Shown here: positions 44,201-53,127 of the stretch, piece after piece
Layout: every line of letters begins with the position of its first letter
How positions within the stretch are numbered: the first letter of the stretch is position 1
Origin: Mycobacterium sp. E1214
GTDB lineage: Bacteria; Actinomycetota; Actinomycetes; Mycobacteriales; Mycobacteriaceae
DNA: 58,633 nucleotides
Direction of reading: 5' to 3'
Assembly (NCBI RefSeq): GCF_001666755.1
Contig: NZ_LZJC01000026.1
Location: 1 to 58,633 of the forward strand
Notes under the pieces: model-generated
Databases searched by the model: none
What the model saw: the letters and a program-made list of their open reading frames with translations, nothing else
What the model was told of the DNA's origin: nothing
Position numbers and translations under genes: made by a program

Positions 44201-47200
44201 ACTCGGGTGTGCGCTGGTTCAGGCTGTGCAGATCGGCGTCGAGGGAGATCAGCTCCTGGGCCCAGGCGCGTTCGTGCAAGGTGTCGAGGGCGGCCAACGT
44301 GTGGCGTGGAGCACCGCAGAGCTTCACCCAGCTGTCGAAACCCGAGGGCAGACCGCATCGCCCCAAGCTGTCGATCGTGAGGCCACAGTCGACGGCGGCG
44401 GCCAATGCCGAGTCGAATTCGACGGCACATCGGTGAATTTCGGCGATGTTCGATTCCGGAGGAGGGGACACGATGAAGGCCCACGGGTGATCGGCGCTTG
44501 GTTGCGCCAGGTCGGCAACTTCGGGCAGCTTACGCATGAGCTGCTGGATGGCAGCGAGCGTCTCCGAAGGGCCGCTGGCGACAAGCTCTTTCGGCACTTC
44601 GATGGGAGCGACGTCCTGGTCGGCGGCGAGCTCGGCTGTGCGTGCTGAATATAGCGACATACCGGCGGCGTTTTCCTCATGCAGCCGCCGCGCGTAGCGG
44701 GCAAGGGCATTTCGACTGGATTCGGCCGCGTCGGTTTGCGTGCGCAGCGAGTCGGTGTCGGCGCCGACACTCAGGTCCAAGGCGGCCCGTATTTGCTCGC
44801 GAACCGCGGCGGGCCGCGAAGACTTGTCGTGCAGATCCAGCGAGAGCTCGCCCAAGCCGGCCGCTTCCAGCCGTTTCTTGACGACGTCGAGGGCGGCACG
44901 TTTCTCGGCGACGAACAGTACCCGCCTCCCGGCTGACATGGCGTGGGCGAGGAGATTGGTGATCGTTTGGGACTTGCCGGTGCCCGGCGGGCCTTCCAGC
45001 ACGAAGGTCCGTCCCGCGGCCGCCTGGGCGATGGCCTCCAGCTGGGACGAGTCGGCGGACACAGGCATCTCGTCACCGAGTTTGTCGAGGTCCACGGCTG
45101 TGCTGCTGGCCACCGGATCAGTGAACGGTTTGTCGGGCGAATCGATCAGGTGCTTGACCAAGCTGTTGCCCGACAACGCTTTCCAAGAGTCGTCGAGATC
45201 CTTCCACAGCGGGAACTTCGCGAATTGCAGGATTGCCAGGTGCGCACTCTCTTCGACCCGGAAGTGCAGTCCCGTCCGCGTTATCGCGCGGCGAACGGCG
45301 TTGAAGGTGGCAGCCAGGTCGATTCCCGACGCGTCCTGCGCGGGTTTCTTGAGTTCGGGAATCTCCAGGCCGAAGGCGACGCGCAGCTTCTCGACCAAGC
45401 AGTAGTTCGGCGTGGAGACTCCCGTCTCATCGAGGGTGAGGGTGTAGCGCTCGCCGCGGTTGGCCGTACTGAGTGTGACCGGCACGAGAACCAAGGGCGA
45501 TCGGAGTTCGCGATCGTCGAAGCCCCAACTCAGCATCCCGAACGTCAGGTATAGGTTGTTGGCCCCGGTTTCTTCGATGATGGTCTTCGCTTTGGCGGCC
45601 AAATACCGCAGCTTCGTCTTGTAGGCGGCGGCCGTGATGTCGATATAGGCGCTGTTCTTGTCGGCGAGCAGCAGCTCGCGCTCGCGTTCGGGAAGATCCC
45701 GCCCATAGCGGATTCCGCGAGCAACATCGATTTCTTTGACCGCATCAGACGCCAACAGCGTGATGCGTGCATTGTCGTTAACGGCGTCTTCGAAGCGGCC
45801 GAGGGCGGGTCCCGGTACTTCCACACGGTATCCGGCGCGATCGGTGTAGTTGATCAATTTGTTGCGCAGGCTCAAATCGAGCAGGGCGTTCTTCCACTTG
45901 GCGACGCGTGGCGGGACTGAGTCCGTCGGATGCGAGACGGCGGTGCTCGAGTCGGAGCGTTGATATGGGGCGATCACCAGGCCCGCCGCCGGGGTGTATT
46001 CGGTGACAACGACGCTGCCGTCGGGACTCAGCGTGCGGCTGGGCAGCGGGTAGATTTGGGAAAGCCGGGCTTGGCGGATGTCGGTCACGCCAAGGATGTT
46101 CGATAAGTCATCACCAAGGTGTTTTCTGCCGGCGTCGACCGCCTCCGGAAATGGTGACGAGTCGTTGCCCCCTGCCACCAGGGTCGTCTCGACAAGCCGT
46201 AGGTGGCCGAGGTCAACGAGGTTGACGACATCGATTACTTCGGTGGTGGAGATGGTCGGCAGCGCTGAGTCAACTCGCCAATAACCAAGCACGGCATGGC
46301 CTTTGAGCACCCACATAGTGGTGTTGACGCCTGCCTGTTCCAGCGCGGCGGCCATCGTGACGGCGGTGTCCAGGCACGTTCCCAGCCTGCCGTCGAGGAC
46401 TTCTTGCGGAGTGCGGATCTTCTGACCGTCGAGTCCCCAACTTGCCGGAGGTTCCGCGTACCGAATGTCCCTCGCGCGCATGGCGTCGTAGACCGCTTGA
46501 GCTATGGCATCGACTCGTTCTGGATTCTCGCTCTGATAGCCGTCGATCGCGGAACGGCCGGTGGTCTCATTGAGACGATCGGACACGTCCGGCAGGAGCC
46601 TGCTGATCGCTGACGCGTTCGGCTGGACGTGGGCGGCCAACATCTCCAAGCCCAGCTGCAGCGGGGTGGCCTTCCACTGGTTGGCGGCGAGGATGTTGAC
46701 CTCGTTGAATCCCTTCGCGATCACGTCCCCTGCGGCATCTTGCAGGACGGCCTCGATGCGACCGGGCCGCTGATCGTCCACCGTCAGCATGGACGCAGGG
46801 TCGAGCGCCAAGTCAACGTCGCGCAGGATCGTTGGCTTTCCGGCCGCGAGGTCGACGTGCAGTTCGCGCGGGCCGCCATGCGAACCCGCGGCGCTGACCA
46901 CGTCCACCCGAAGGACCGCCCCGCGCAGGTCCTCGGTGACTCCGTCGATCGTCACCTGGTCGACCACGGGAATCCGGCAATGCGCCATCGGATAACTCAG
47001 GTCGGAGATGGCCTTGATATCAAGCCGGACCGTGCCTGTGTTGGCAGCTGGCAGCGTCATCGTTTGCTGCGCCGGTGCGGGGACAAAACGCGCGGTCGGA
47101 ACTGTCTGATCGTCAGGCCGCTGTGGAGGCGTAGCGCCAGGTAATAGCCTGACGCTCGATTTCAGCCGGGCGGCTTCGACCGCGGCTTCCGGGGCATTGG

Positions 47201-47579
47201 TTGCCCGCAAGAGCAGTTCAATGGAATCGATAGCTCTGAAAGCCTCGGCTGCGGTGAATATCTCGTTGTGTGCCCACCGGTTGCGGACGTCGCGCAATTC
47301 GCTGGCATAGCTTTGCCCGAGTCGGGACAGTTGCCGGTTAAACGGGAAGCCGTATTCACCTAGCCGTTCGGTCATGACCCGCAGCATCAGCGACAAGTCC
47401 CGGGACTTGTACATGCCTATTTGCCGTCCTGCGATGGCGTCCTTGCGGCGCAGCACCTCGGTCCACGACACGCTGGACGGTAGCGCCTTGGCGCACACCT
47501 CTTCGACGAACGGGCCGATGCCATCGATCAATATCGACAGCGCCTCACCCACGACGGAGTGGTAATTTTTCTCGCTCAC
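41211..47579 (-). CDS. Giant defence protein: Swt1-like HEPN, transglutaminase-like, DUF4011, SF1 helicase, nuclease, DUF3320
   Basis: 2122 residues. Order of regions: N-terminal Swt1-type HEPN-like helical domain with VRNRWAHNE (about 95-103, Rx4H type); a strand-rich region; a transglutaminase-like GTCLDTAVTMAAAL (about 400); DUF4011 WKNALLDLSLRNKLINYT (about 555-575); helicase Walker A GPPGTGKSQT (about 861), DEASQ (about 1485), GDTKQMPP, and QGDERD with NVAITRAR; a PD-(D/E)XK/Vsr-like nuclease (DFRVDIAL, about 1815, then LLDGQGW); and DUF3320 at about 1975. Similar DUF4011-helicase-Vsr proteins are stand-alone phage defence proteins. It is divergent from the Rad50-like gene. Confidence 0.87.
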   Translation of the reverse strand: MSEKNYHSVVGEALSILIDGIGPFVEEVCAKALPSSVSWTEVLRRKDAIAGRQIGMYKSRDLSLMLRVMTERLGEYGFPFNRQLSRLGQSYASELRDVRNRWAHNEIFTAAEAFRAIDSIELLLRATNAPEAAVEAARLKSSVRLLPGATPPQRPDDQTVPTARFVPAPAQQTMTLPAANTGTVRLDIKAISDLSYPMAHCRIPVVDQVTIDGVTEDLRGAVLRVDVVSAAGSHGGPRELHVDLAAGKPTILRDVDLALDPASMLTVDDQRPGRIEAVLQDAAGDVIAKGFNEVNILAANQWKATPLQLGLEMLAAHVQPNASAISRLLPDVSDRLNETTGRSAIDGYQSENPERVDAIAQAVYDAMRARDIRYAEPPASWGLDGQKIRTPQEVLDGRLGTCLDTAVTMAAALEQAGVNTTMWVLKGHAVLGYWRVDSALPTISTTEVIDVVNLVDLGHLRLVETTLVAGGNDSSPFPEAVDAGRKHLGDDLSNILGVTDIRQARLSQIYPLPSRTLSPDGSVVVTEYTPAAGLVIAPYQRSDSSTAVSHPTDSVPPRVAKWKNALLDLSLRNKLINYTDRAGYRVEVPGPALGRFEDAVNDNARITLLASDAVKEIDVARGIRYGRDLPERERELLLADKNSAYIDITAAAYKTKLRYLAAKAKTIIEETGANNLYLTFGMLSWGFDDRELRSPLVLVPVTLSTANRGERYTLTLDETGVSTPNYCLVEKLRVAFGLEIPELKKPAQDASGIDLAATFNAVRRAITRTGLHFRVEESAHLAILQFAKFPLWKDLDDSWKALSGNSLVKHLIDSPDKPFTDPVASSTAVDLDKLGDEMPVSADSSQLEAIAQAAAGRTFVLEGPPGTGKSQTITNLLAHAMSAGRRVLFVAEKRAALDVVKKRLEAAGLGELSLDLHDKSSRPAAVREQIRAALDLSVGADTDSLRTQTDAAESSRNALARYARRLHEENAAGMSLYSARTAELAADQDVAPIEVPKELVASGPSETLAAIQQLMRKLPEVADLAQPSADHPWAFIVSPPPESNIAEIHRCAVEFDSALAAAVDCGLTIDSLGRCGLPSGFDSWVKLCGAPRHTLAALDTLHERAWAQELISLDADLHSLNQRTPEWRSVASVDAVNLDIPAIHAAAVAADESKFFGRKKRRRAVLEQLSEVLVVDPKTIDLKTLTPLVADIAESHAAVANLRGRVARIPTTVIEEPWNPLVPEHTAKVRQELAWLRWTATLLSAQPNDPHVDDLRSYYANQPVGAFASQLANIPTTWSALTTATATDPQRQNEWAQPEAFIARWWATRVARRLDDTASIEHWAALLHLVEPLKPAAMSAVRAAILSGEIDPDDASLAFARGVAVASVAERRDATALGSFNAAAHDKTIERYTKSLRTIRSELPRAIPAALLQKRRFDANAASGQIGGLRRQLDRRRGGMSVRGLIEHYGDLITQIMPCTMMSPDSVARFFPARADLFDIVVFDEASQIRVADAIGAMGRSRSVVVVGDTKQMPPTSFAEANANVDDEGDDGQEFFLDEESILTECVHAQVPQQWLSWHYRSQDEALIAFSNQHYYNRRLASFPAPRSSGASDAAGQGISLIRVNGTFERAGKGKTLRTNRVEADAIVGDVARRFEQSPDTVPSLGIITFNAQQRDLIDNLLRDSADERVVRALDEPDGLFVKNLENVQGDERDTILFSVAFSANEKGVVPLNFGPLSKPGGERRLNVAITRARREVVLYASFEPDELRAEETSQIGTKHLKAYLEMAARGVDGAADSGRRTPVIDRHRDDIAAALRDEGLVVTTDLGLSDFRVDIALADPSEPDRQLVAVLLDGQGWRARHTVADRDALPVDVLRDLMHWPAVERVWLPEWLRRREHVVAQLKASVDAARQRVLSGDFKAETMPPPVSSAPPLRQAASLLRTSPPPKPPRPQSHSMVQAYREWKPGRLGDVTVLDDLPIAYAKSRVYDAIVSAMTVEAPIHPRRLTKLVAAAFNLTRLNENRHRSIERIVPIDYRRPTGEGFFWPLGVEPEEWRLVRRPPEGVSRQLDHVPLIEIANAMIVVAEQTGGIESYDLKREALNLLGGRRVTQAIEARLNDALNKALQRNVLGRSASGLIVCDSS

Positions 47580-47745
47580 GAGCGGTCTCCAAGCTGATTT
47601 CCAGCGAATACTGCGGCCTTGCGCGGACGTGCCGCGAGCCTAAGTGGACCCACCGACAGCTCGCGTTGGTCATAAAACCACGACAAGCTAACTTTCCGCA
47701 GGCGTTCGTGAGCAGCGCCTGCCTCTTGGACCAAACCGCTGTGGC

Positions 47746-50226
47746 GTGTCGCCTCGCGCTTTTACCCTCTTCTCCGTGGAAGCACAAAGCCTAGGAAGCG
47801 ACACGCTGAAGAACTACGTGCTGGCACTCGCTGACGCCGACGAATCGTTGAGTGAGTCCGCACGATTGGCAACGCTGGCCGCACTCGAGGACCCCGAGGC
47901 GCTCTCCGAAGCGCTGGGAGGTACGGCGTCCGCGCACGTCACGGATTCGCTCACCGCCGCCGACGAGCCCGAGCACCCCGTCGGCGCCTACCTCGGATCC
48001 ATCACCGTGGCCGGCTTCCGCGGCATCGGTCCCAAGGTCACCGTCCCGCTCCAGCCGGGGCCGGGCCTGACGGTGATCGCCGGACGCAACGGGTCGGGCA
48101 AGTCGACTCTGGCCGAGGCGCTGGAACTTGCACTTACCGGTGTCAACTCTCGATGGAAAGACAAGCCAGTCGTGTGGTCGCAGGCCTGGCGCAACCTACA
48201 CGCCGGTGAACCGGCCCAGATCCGCATTGGCCTCACTGAAGAAGGCTCGGGTACAACGACAATCGGCGTGGACTGGCCGGCGGGTAACGACGTGCCCGTA
48301 GAAGACACCCAGCGCTGGGTGCAGCGGAAAGGCCATAAGCGTGAACCCGTCGGCGTGTTGGGGTGGGACGCGGCGCTGACGATGTATCGGCCGCTGCTCA
48401 GCTACGACGAACTCAGCGGCATCCTCGAAGGCAAGCCCAGCGAGTTTTACGACCAGCTCTACCGGCTGCTGGGGCTCCAGCAGCTCTCAAACGCCATCAA
48501 CGTCCTCGACGCCGAGGTCAAGAGGCTTCGCCAACCCGCCGCCGACCTCAAGAAGGCCGCCGACGCGCTCAAGCCCGTGCTGGCGTCCTATGACGATCAG
48601 CGCGCCGCGACCGCGCTGGCGCAGGTCAAGAAGACCAAGCCCGACCTGGACGTGGTCCGCCCGTTGATCACCGGCGCCGCTCCGGATGTCCCTCCAGCGT
48701 GGCAACACGCTCGCCAGCTGACGGCGCCCAACGCCGAGGACGCCGAATTCAAGTGCACCGCCCTGCGATCGGCGGCGCAGGCCGCACAGCAAGAGGTCCG
48801 GCGCGTCGATGCGTTGGCGGTCGACCGCGCACAGCTGCTGGAATCCGGCCTGGTGTTTCAAGACCGGCACGGCGATCAGCGCTGCCCGGTCTGCGGCCAG
48901 GGCACCCTCGACCACGGGTGGGCGCTGGCCGCGCGGGCGGCCCTCGAGCGCGACCAAAGCGCCCTGCGTGACCTCACCGCCGCTCGCGCCGAGGCCGAAC
49001 AGGCCCGATCCGCCGTCGTGGCCATGGTGCGAGCCGTGGCGCGTCCACCGCTGGCCGACGCCGACCTCGGCGCGCTGGCGGCGGCGCGGGCTGCACACGA
49101 CCGCTTCGCCGAGCTGCCGATCGGCGACGATCTTGCCCTGGCCGATCACGTCGAGGCGACGTTGCCGCCGCTGCGAGCCGCCTACGCCGCACTGGCTCAG
49201 GAAGCCTCGGCCCTACTGCAAGCGCGCGAGGACGCGTGGAGCCCCGTGGCTTCGGAGCTGGCCGCGTGGCTGCACAAGGCGGACGCCGCCGCCGCGGTAG
49301 CCGGACAGCTCGCCGTTGCGGCCGAAGCCTCGAAGTGGTTGCAGGCCAACGCTAGTCAGCTCCGCAACGAACGGATCGCACCGCTGGCCGAGAAGTCTCG
49401 CGAGATCTGGGCGGCGCTGCGCCAGGAGAGCAACGTCGACCTGGGCGGCATCCGCCTGGAGGGGCAGAAGACCACCCGACGCGTCGTGCTGCAGGCGGCG
49501 GTCGACGGATCGCAGACCGAGGCCTTCGGCGTGATGAGCCAGGGTGAGCTGCAGGCGCTGGCCCTGGCGATCTTCATTCCGCGTGCGACCTCACCGGAGA
49601 GCCCGTTCCGGTTCCTGGTGTTCGACGACCCGATCCAGGCCATGGATCCCTCGAAGATCGACGGGTTCCTGGAGGTGCTCACCGCGTTGGCCACTGAGCG
49701 TCAGGTGATCGTGTTGACCCATGACAACAGGCTGCCCGCCGCCATCCGCGGCTCTCGCGTGCCCGCACGCATCGTCGAAGTGACCCGTGCGGCGAACTCA
49801 GCGATCAGCATCGTGGAGTCCACGCGGCCGGCGACGCGGATCCTTGACGACGCGTTCGCGATCGCTGCCGACGAGGCGGTACCCGAAGACATCAAGCGAT
49901 CGGCGATCCCAGCGCTGTGCCGAGAGGCTTTGGAGGCGACCGCGTGGGACGTGTATTCGTCGAAAGCTCTAGCTGACGGGCGACCTCGTGATGAAGTAGA
50001 GGCGGCTTGGGAAAATGCCACCAAGACGGCCAAGCGGCTGGCGCTGGCGTTGTCGGGTGACGCCGGCGATGACCTTGCCGTGGATAAGTGGAAGGCGGGC
50101 GGTTCCGCGCGCCGCAATACGCTTTCCGTCGTCAACAAGGGTGTCCATCAAGGCGTTTCGGACTACAAAGCGGCGGTCAACGACGCCCGGCTAGCGGTCG
50201 GCGACTTAGCTCGAGCAGCCGCATGA
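47746..50226 (+). CDS. Rad50/SMC-like ABC ATPase with zinc hook
   Basis: 826 residues from the GTG at 47746; a second GTG at 47776 is equally plausible, and neither has a clear ribosome-binding site. After ~85 residues comes the ATPase: Walker A AGRNGSGKST (about 111-120), a long helical region broken by a zinc-hook-like CPVCGQG (about 380), signature SQGELQALA (about 596), Walker B FLVFDDP (about 623) and LTHD (about 657). A C-terminal ~150-residue helical extension is extra. Such ATPases sense or clamp DNA ends in Lamassu-like and other defence systems. It overlaps the next gene by 4 nt. Confidence 0.85.
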   Translation: MSPRAFTLFSVEAQSLGSDTLKNYVLALADADESLSESARLATLAALEDPEALSEALGGTASAHVTDSLTAADEPEHPVGAYLGSITVAGFRGIGPKVTVPLQPGPGLTVIAGRNGSGKSTLAEALELALTGVNSRWKDKPVVWSQAWRNLHAGEPAQIRIGLTEEGSGTTTIGVDWPAGNDVPVEDTQRWVQRKGHKREPVGVLGWDAALTMYRPLLSYDELSGILEGKPSEFYDQLYRLLGLQQLSNAINVLDAEVKRLRQPAADLKKAADALKPVLASYDDQRAATALAQVKKTKPDLDVVRPLITGAAPDVPPAWQHARQLTAPNAEDAEFKCTALRSAAQAAQQEVRRVDALAVDRAQLLESGLVFQDRHGDQRCPVCGQGTLDHGWALAARAALERDQSALRDLTAARAEAEQARSAVVAMVRAVARPPLADADLGALAAARAAHDRFAELPIGDDLALADHVEATLPPLRAAYAALAQEASALLQAREDAWSPVASELAAWLHKADAAAAVAGQLAVAAEASKWLQANASQLRNERIAPLAEKSREIWAALRQESNVDLGGIRLEGQKTTRRVVLQAAVDGSQTEAFGVMSQGELQALALAIFIPRATSPESPFRFLVFDDPIQAMDPSKIDGFLEVLTALATERQVIVLTHDNRLPAAIRGSRVPARIVEVTRAANSAISIVESTRPATRILDDAFAIAADEAVPEDIKRSAIPALCREALEATAWDVYSSKALADGRPRDEVEAAWENATKTAKRLALALSGDAGDDLAVDKWKAGGSARRNTLSVVNKGVHQGVSDYKAAVNDARLAVGDLARAAA

Positions 50227-50588
50227 TCGGACGTGCCGCGCTGCTCACCTACGCCGACGAGGTGCTCGACGGCACGATCGCCATGGGCCCGCGCGCCGCG
50301 CGGACCGCGGCGCTGTTGGCGCGCCTCGCGCTCGAGGACTGGCTCAACGAGGCCAGTGCCTCATGGTCGTCAACTGCCGGCGACAATCCGCCGACGGCCA
50401 ACTCGAAACTCGTTGTGCTAAGCCGAAAGCGAGGGCCAGAGGTAGGGGAGCGGGCCAGGCGCGTATGGCACGCTCTGAGCCGCGCGGTGCATCACCATGC
50501 TTATGAGTTGCAGCCATCCGCGGCGGAGGTGCGTCATCTGGTCGTGCAGGTACGAGAGTTAGCCCGGTCCTCGCCCGCTCCCGCCTGA
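50223..50588 (+). CDS. Small helical, possibly HEPN-like protein coupled to the Rad50-like ATPase
   Basis: 121 residues; its ATG overlaps the ATPase stop (ATGA), so the two products are made together. It is all-helical by composition: TARTAALLARLALEDWLNEA, then RARRVWHALSRAVHHHAYEL. The RxxxxH-like spacing with a His cluster near residues 87-95 recalls HEPN RNases, but a full RxxxxxH signature is not certain. It could be the toxic effector or a partner subunit of the ATPase. I do not recognise a named family. Confidence 0.7.
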   Translation: MIGRAALLTYADEVLDGTIAMGPRAARTAALLARLALEDWLNEASASWSSTAGDNPPTANSKLVVLSRKRGPEVGERARRVWHALSRAVHHHAYELQPSAAEVRHLVVQVRELARSSPAPA

Positions 50589-50654
50589 TATGAACAGCCC
50601 AAGGATGCCAGCGCATCGTTTTAGATGCCGAACCAGCAGCAATGGAGGTAGGCG

Positions 50655-51409
50655 ATGGCCGCGCGATTGAGCAAGGACGATCGCCTGCAGCGTCTAGTGG
50701 GCAAGACACGTCAACGTGTCACCGACGCTATGACAGCCACTGGACTGGCGTCGAGAGTGACGGCGGCAGCCGAGAGCTCCACGCGTACAACGGTTTGCTC
50801 GATAAGGCCATTCAGCAAGCATCGAAGTTGGCTGGCGGCGCCGTCGACAAGTTGCGTGCCCAGTACCCCGACGCATCCGACGAAGTGCTGATCAAAAAGC
50901 TCGAGGCTCTGTTCTCCACGACCGTAACCACCACGGGGGCTGCAACAGGTGGTGTCGCGGCTGTACCTGGGGCGGGCACTGTCGCTGCGCTTGCCAGCGG
51001 AGTCGGCGACGGTGGCTTTTTCCTTACTGCGAGCGCCGCGCACGTTTTGGCCGTAGCGAGTGTTCATGGCATACGCGTGGAGGATTACGAGCGGCAACGC
51101 GCTCTGCTCTTGATGGTCTTAGCGGGCGGCGGGATGGCAGGCGGCATGTCTAAAGCTGCGGGGAGAACCGGATCTCACTTGGGCGCTCGTGGGGTGCAGG
51201 CGGTTCCAATGGAGACGATTCGTCGTATCAACAGGTTACTTGGTGCGCACTTCATCACGAAGTACGGAACGAAGCGGGGAATCATTGTCCTTGGCCGAGC
51301 GGCACCCTTCGGCATTGGAGTCGCTATTGGTGGCGGCGGGAACTTCCTGATGGCAAGAGGCGTCATCAAAGCAACACGGAAGGCATTTGAGAGCGCGCTT
51401 GCGTACTAG
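50655..51409 (+). pseudogene. EcsC-like glycine-rich membrane protein gene, probably frameshifted
   Basis: An ATG at 50655 with GGAGG 12 nt upstream opens a protein-like basic N-terminus (MAARLSKDDRLQRLVGKTRQ), but this frame derails after about residue 42. The adjacent frame, nonsense-like at its own beginning, becomes protein-like from ELHAYNGLLDKAIQQASKLA, through a Gly/Ala-rich membrane-type region (TGAATGGVAAVPGAGTVAAL, GVAIGGGGNFLMARG), to the stop at 51409. A single indel near 50780 would fuse them into a protein of about 250 residues, like other actinobacterial EcsC-type proteins. Function unknown. Confidence 0.55.
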
Positions 51410-51650
51410 CTACTTACCTGGAGATGCTGTAGCAAGACGGCGGCTTCGAGAGGCGCATTGGCTTCTCGCCAGCCGCAACGTGTCCGATGGTTTTATTGCT
51501 CTGTGGGGCATGAACCCTCTCGACCCCACTGTCGAGAACGTATCGGGTTAAGTGCCGCTCGCTCCTCAGCGAAGATTGCCAGGCACCGCTTGGAGGACGG
51601 TCACCTTCCCGACGTCACTTCCGGCCTTGAGCGACTCCTCACAACGCGAT

Positions 51651-52361
51651 CTACAAATGACTCGCGGCGAAATCCGCGCCCTGGTTCACCATGCCGTTCG
51701 CCGGATAGAGGGTGTGCGCGACGCCGGGCGGTCCCGGAGGGGCGCCATCGCAGATGTTGTCGTCGGGGGCGCACAACTGAAGGGTCTTGGGCGCGTACAG
51801 AGGACCGATCGTGATGGGCGGCGCGCCCGCATCGCGCAGGAACTCGTTGGACGGCGTTCCGAACAGCACCACCGCGGCGACGTGTCGGGCCACCTCCGGC
51901 GGCAGCGGCTGCGGCACGGAGGAGGCGAACTCCGCGGGGACCTCCTTGGGTACGGAGGCCGACGTGACGAAGCCGGACACGACGGCGCCCTGGGAGTAGC
52001 CGCCGAGCACAATTCTGGTGTTGGGGCAGTTGGCCGCCGTGGACTCCAGATGAGCGCCGGCGTCCCTGATCCCTTCGACGACCGTGGCCGCGAAAGCGAT
52101 GCCGCCATTGAAATCGGCGCTGGCCGCGTAGTTGACCGGATACACCCCGACCGACCTGCCGCCGACGCGCGAGCCCAGCGCATCGACGAAAGCCTGCCCG
52201 ATCCCGCCAACTCCGGGTGGCTCGCCGGTGCCGCGGGCGAACACCACCTCCACGTCGGGACACGGGGCGGCGGACACGATGGGCACGGGTGCGCTGACCA
52301 TGCACGCCCAGGCCGTTGCCACGGCGGTCCCCAGTAGACGGGTGAATCGTATTGCGCTCAT
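51651..52361 (-). CDS. Secreted cutinase-family serine esterase (CFP21-like)
   Basis: 236 residues. An N-terminal signal peptide ends near residue 32 (VSAAP). Cutinase features: the CPDVEVVFARGTGEPPGVG opening, nucleophile elbow GYSQG with Ser123, an Asp within LCAPDDNIC (about 200-201), and His216 in VAHTLYP. Two disulfides are likely, Cys34-Cys112 and Cys197-Cys204. It hydrolyses ester lipids outside the cell. The sequence is close to M. tuberculosis CFP21-type proteins, with an extra loop at about 132-155. It is divergent from the remnant feeding the CMD genes. Confidence 0.92.
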   Translation of the reverse strand: MSAIRFTRLLGTAVATAWACMVSAPVPIVSAAPCPDVEVVFARGTGEPPGVGGIGQAFVDALGSRVGGRSVGVYPVNYAASADFNGGIAFAATVVEGIRDAGAHLESTAANCPNTRIVLGGYSQGAVVSGFVTSASVPKEVPAEFASSVPQPLPPEVARHVAAVVLFGTPSNEFLRDAGAPPITIGPLYAPKTLQLCAPDDNICDGAPPGPPGVAHTLYPANGMVNQGADFAASHL

Positions 52362-52516
52362 CGCTGGCGGATGCCCGCTGGCTTCTAGCTGAAACGGGCG
52401 TACCCGATGTCCCCGACGAACCCACCGCGAAGGCCATCACGCCGTTGTCGGCCGATTTCGTCGACCGCGACGCGGGTTACGCGCCGGACGGAACTATGGT
52501 CAAGGAGCCTTTGTGA
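52359..52516 (+). pseudogene. C-terminal remnant of a lost gene upstream of the CMD operon
   Basis: In frame with a TGA at 52514-52516, the plus strand reads SLADARWLLAETGVPDVP, DEPTAKAITPLSADFVDRDA and GYAPDGTMVKEPL, which is protein-like and too ordered for non-coding DNA. No start is available, because the frame runs into the divergent cutinase start at 52361. The stop overlaps the GTG of the first CMD gene (GTGA), the way operon partners do. The parent family is not recognised. Confidence 0.5.
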
Positions 52517-53127
52517 CCGTGGAGTGGACCTTTACCCTCCCCGTCAACACCGACCGGCAGAGAATGGAGTCGTCGATGACGCGGATGCCCCTGGTCGGCA
52601 CCGATCGGCAGCCCGAGCGCATCAAACAGCCCATCGCCCGCCCCGACACTATCAACGTGGTTCGACTACTCGCCAGCGCCCCCAACATCTTTGACGGATG
52701 GGCACAAATGGTGGGCGAACTGTTCAGAAGCCCGACCTTCACCCCGCGGATGCGTGAAGTGATCATTCTGCGGGTGGGGCACCTGCAGGACTCGCCGTAC
52801 GAACTCGCCCAACACGCGATCTTCGGCCGCACCGCGGGACTCGCCGACCAACAGATCGACGCACTGCTCGACAAGGGGGACCTCGAAGCGGCCGGATTCA
52901 GCGGTGACGAACGCACCGTCATCGACACCGTCACCGAGTTGTGTACCACCCGCCGCCTGAGCGACGACACCTTTTCCATCGCCCACGCCCTGCTCGGCGA
53001 CGAGGCGCTCACCGAACTGCTGATGATCGTCAGCTGCTACTACGGCCTGGCTTTGGTGCTCAACGCCGCCGACCTCGACATCGACACCCCGACTTTCTCC
53101 AGTCCCGAGGAAGCCCTGCCTGAATGA
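52513..53127 (+). CDS. Carboxymuconolactone decarboxylase (CMD/AhpD-like) family protein 1
   Basis: 204 residues from the GTG that overlaps the upstream remnant's stop; ATGs within the first 23 codons are alternatives. The CMD fold is shown by FTPRMREVIILRVGHLQDSP, followed by the YELAQHAIFGRTAGL helix. The CxxC pair of peroxidase-active AhpD is replaced (DSPY), so thiol peroxidase activity is unlikely. Family members bind or decarboxylate aromatic lactones, and the substrate here is unknown. Its TGA overlaps the paralogous downstream gene's ATG. Confidence 0.85.
   Translation: MTVEWTFTLPVNTDRQRMESSMTRMPLVGTDRQPERIKQPIARPDTINVVRLLASAPNIFDGWAQMVGELFRSPTFTPRMREVIILRVGHLQDSPYELAQHAIFGRTAGLADQQIDALLDKGDLEAAGFSGDERTVIDTVTELCTTRRLSDDTFSIAHALLGDEALTELLMIVSCYYGLALVLNAADLDIDTPTFSSPEEALPE

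Noticed and set aside
13968..51420. tRNA attachment site or integrase marking the island
   Set aside because: No tRNA gene, recombinase or clear direct repeat was seen at either edge; only gene remnants mark the borders.
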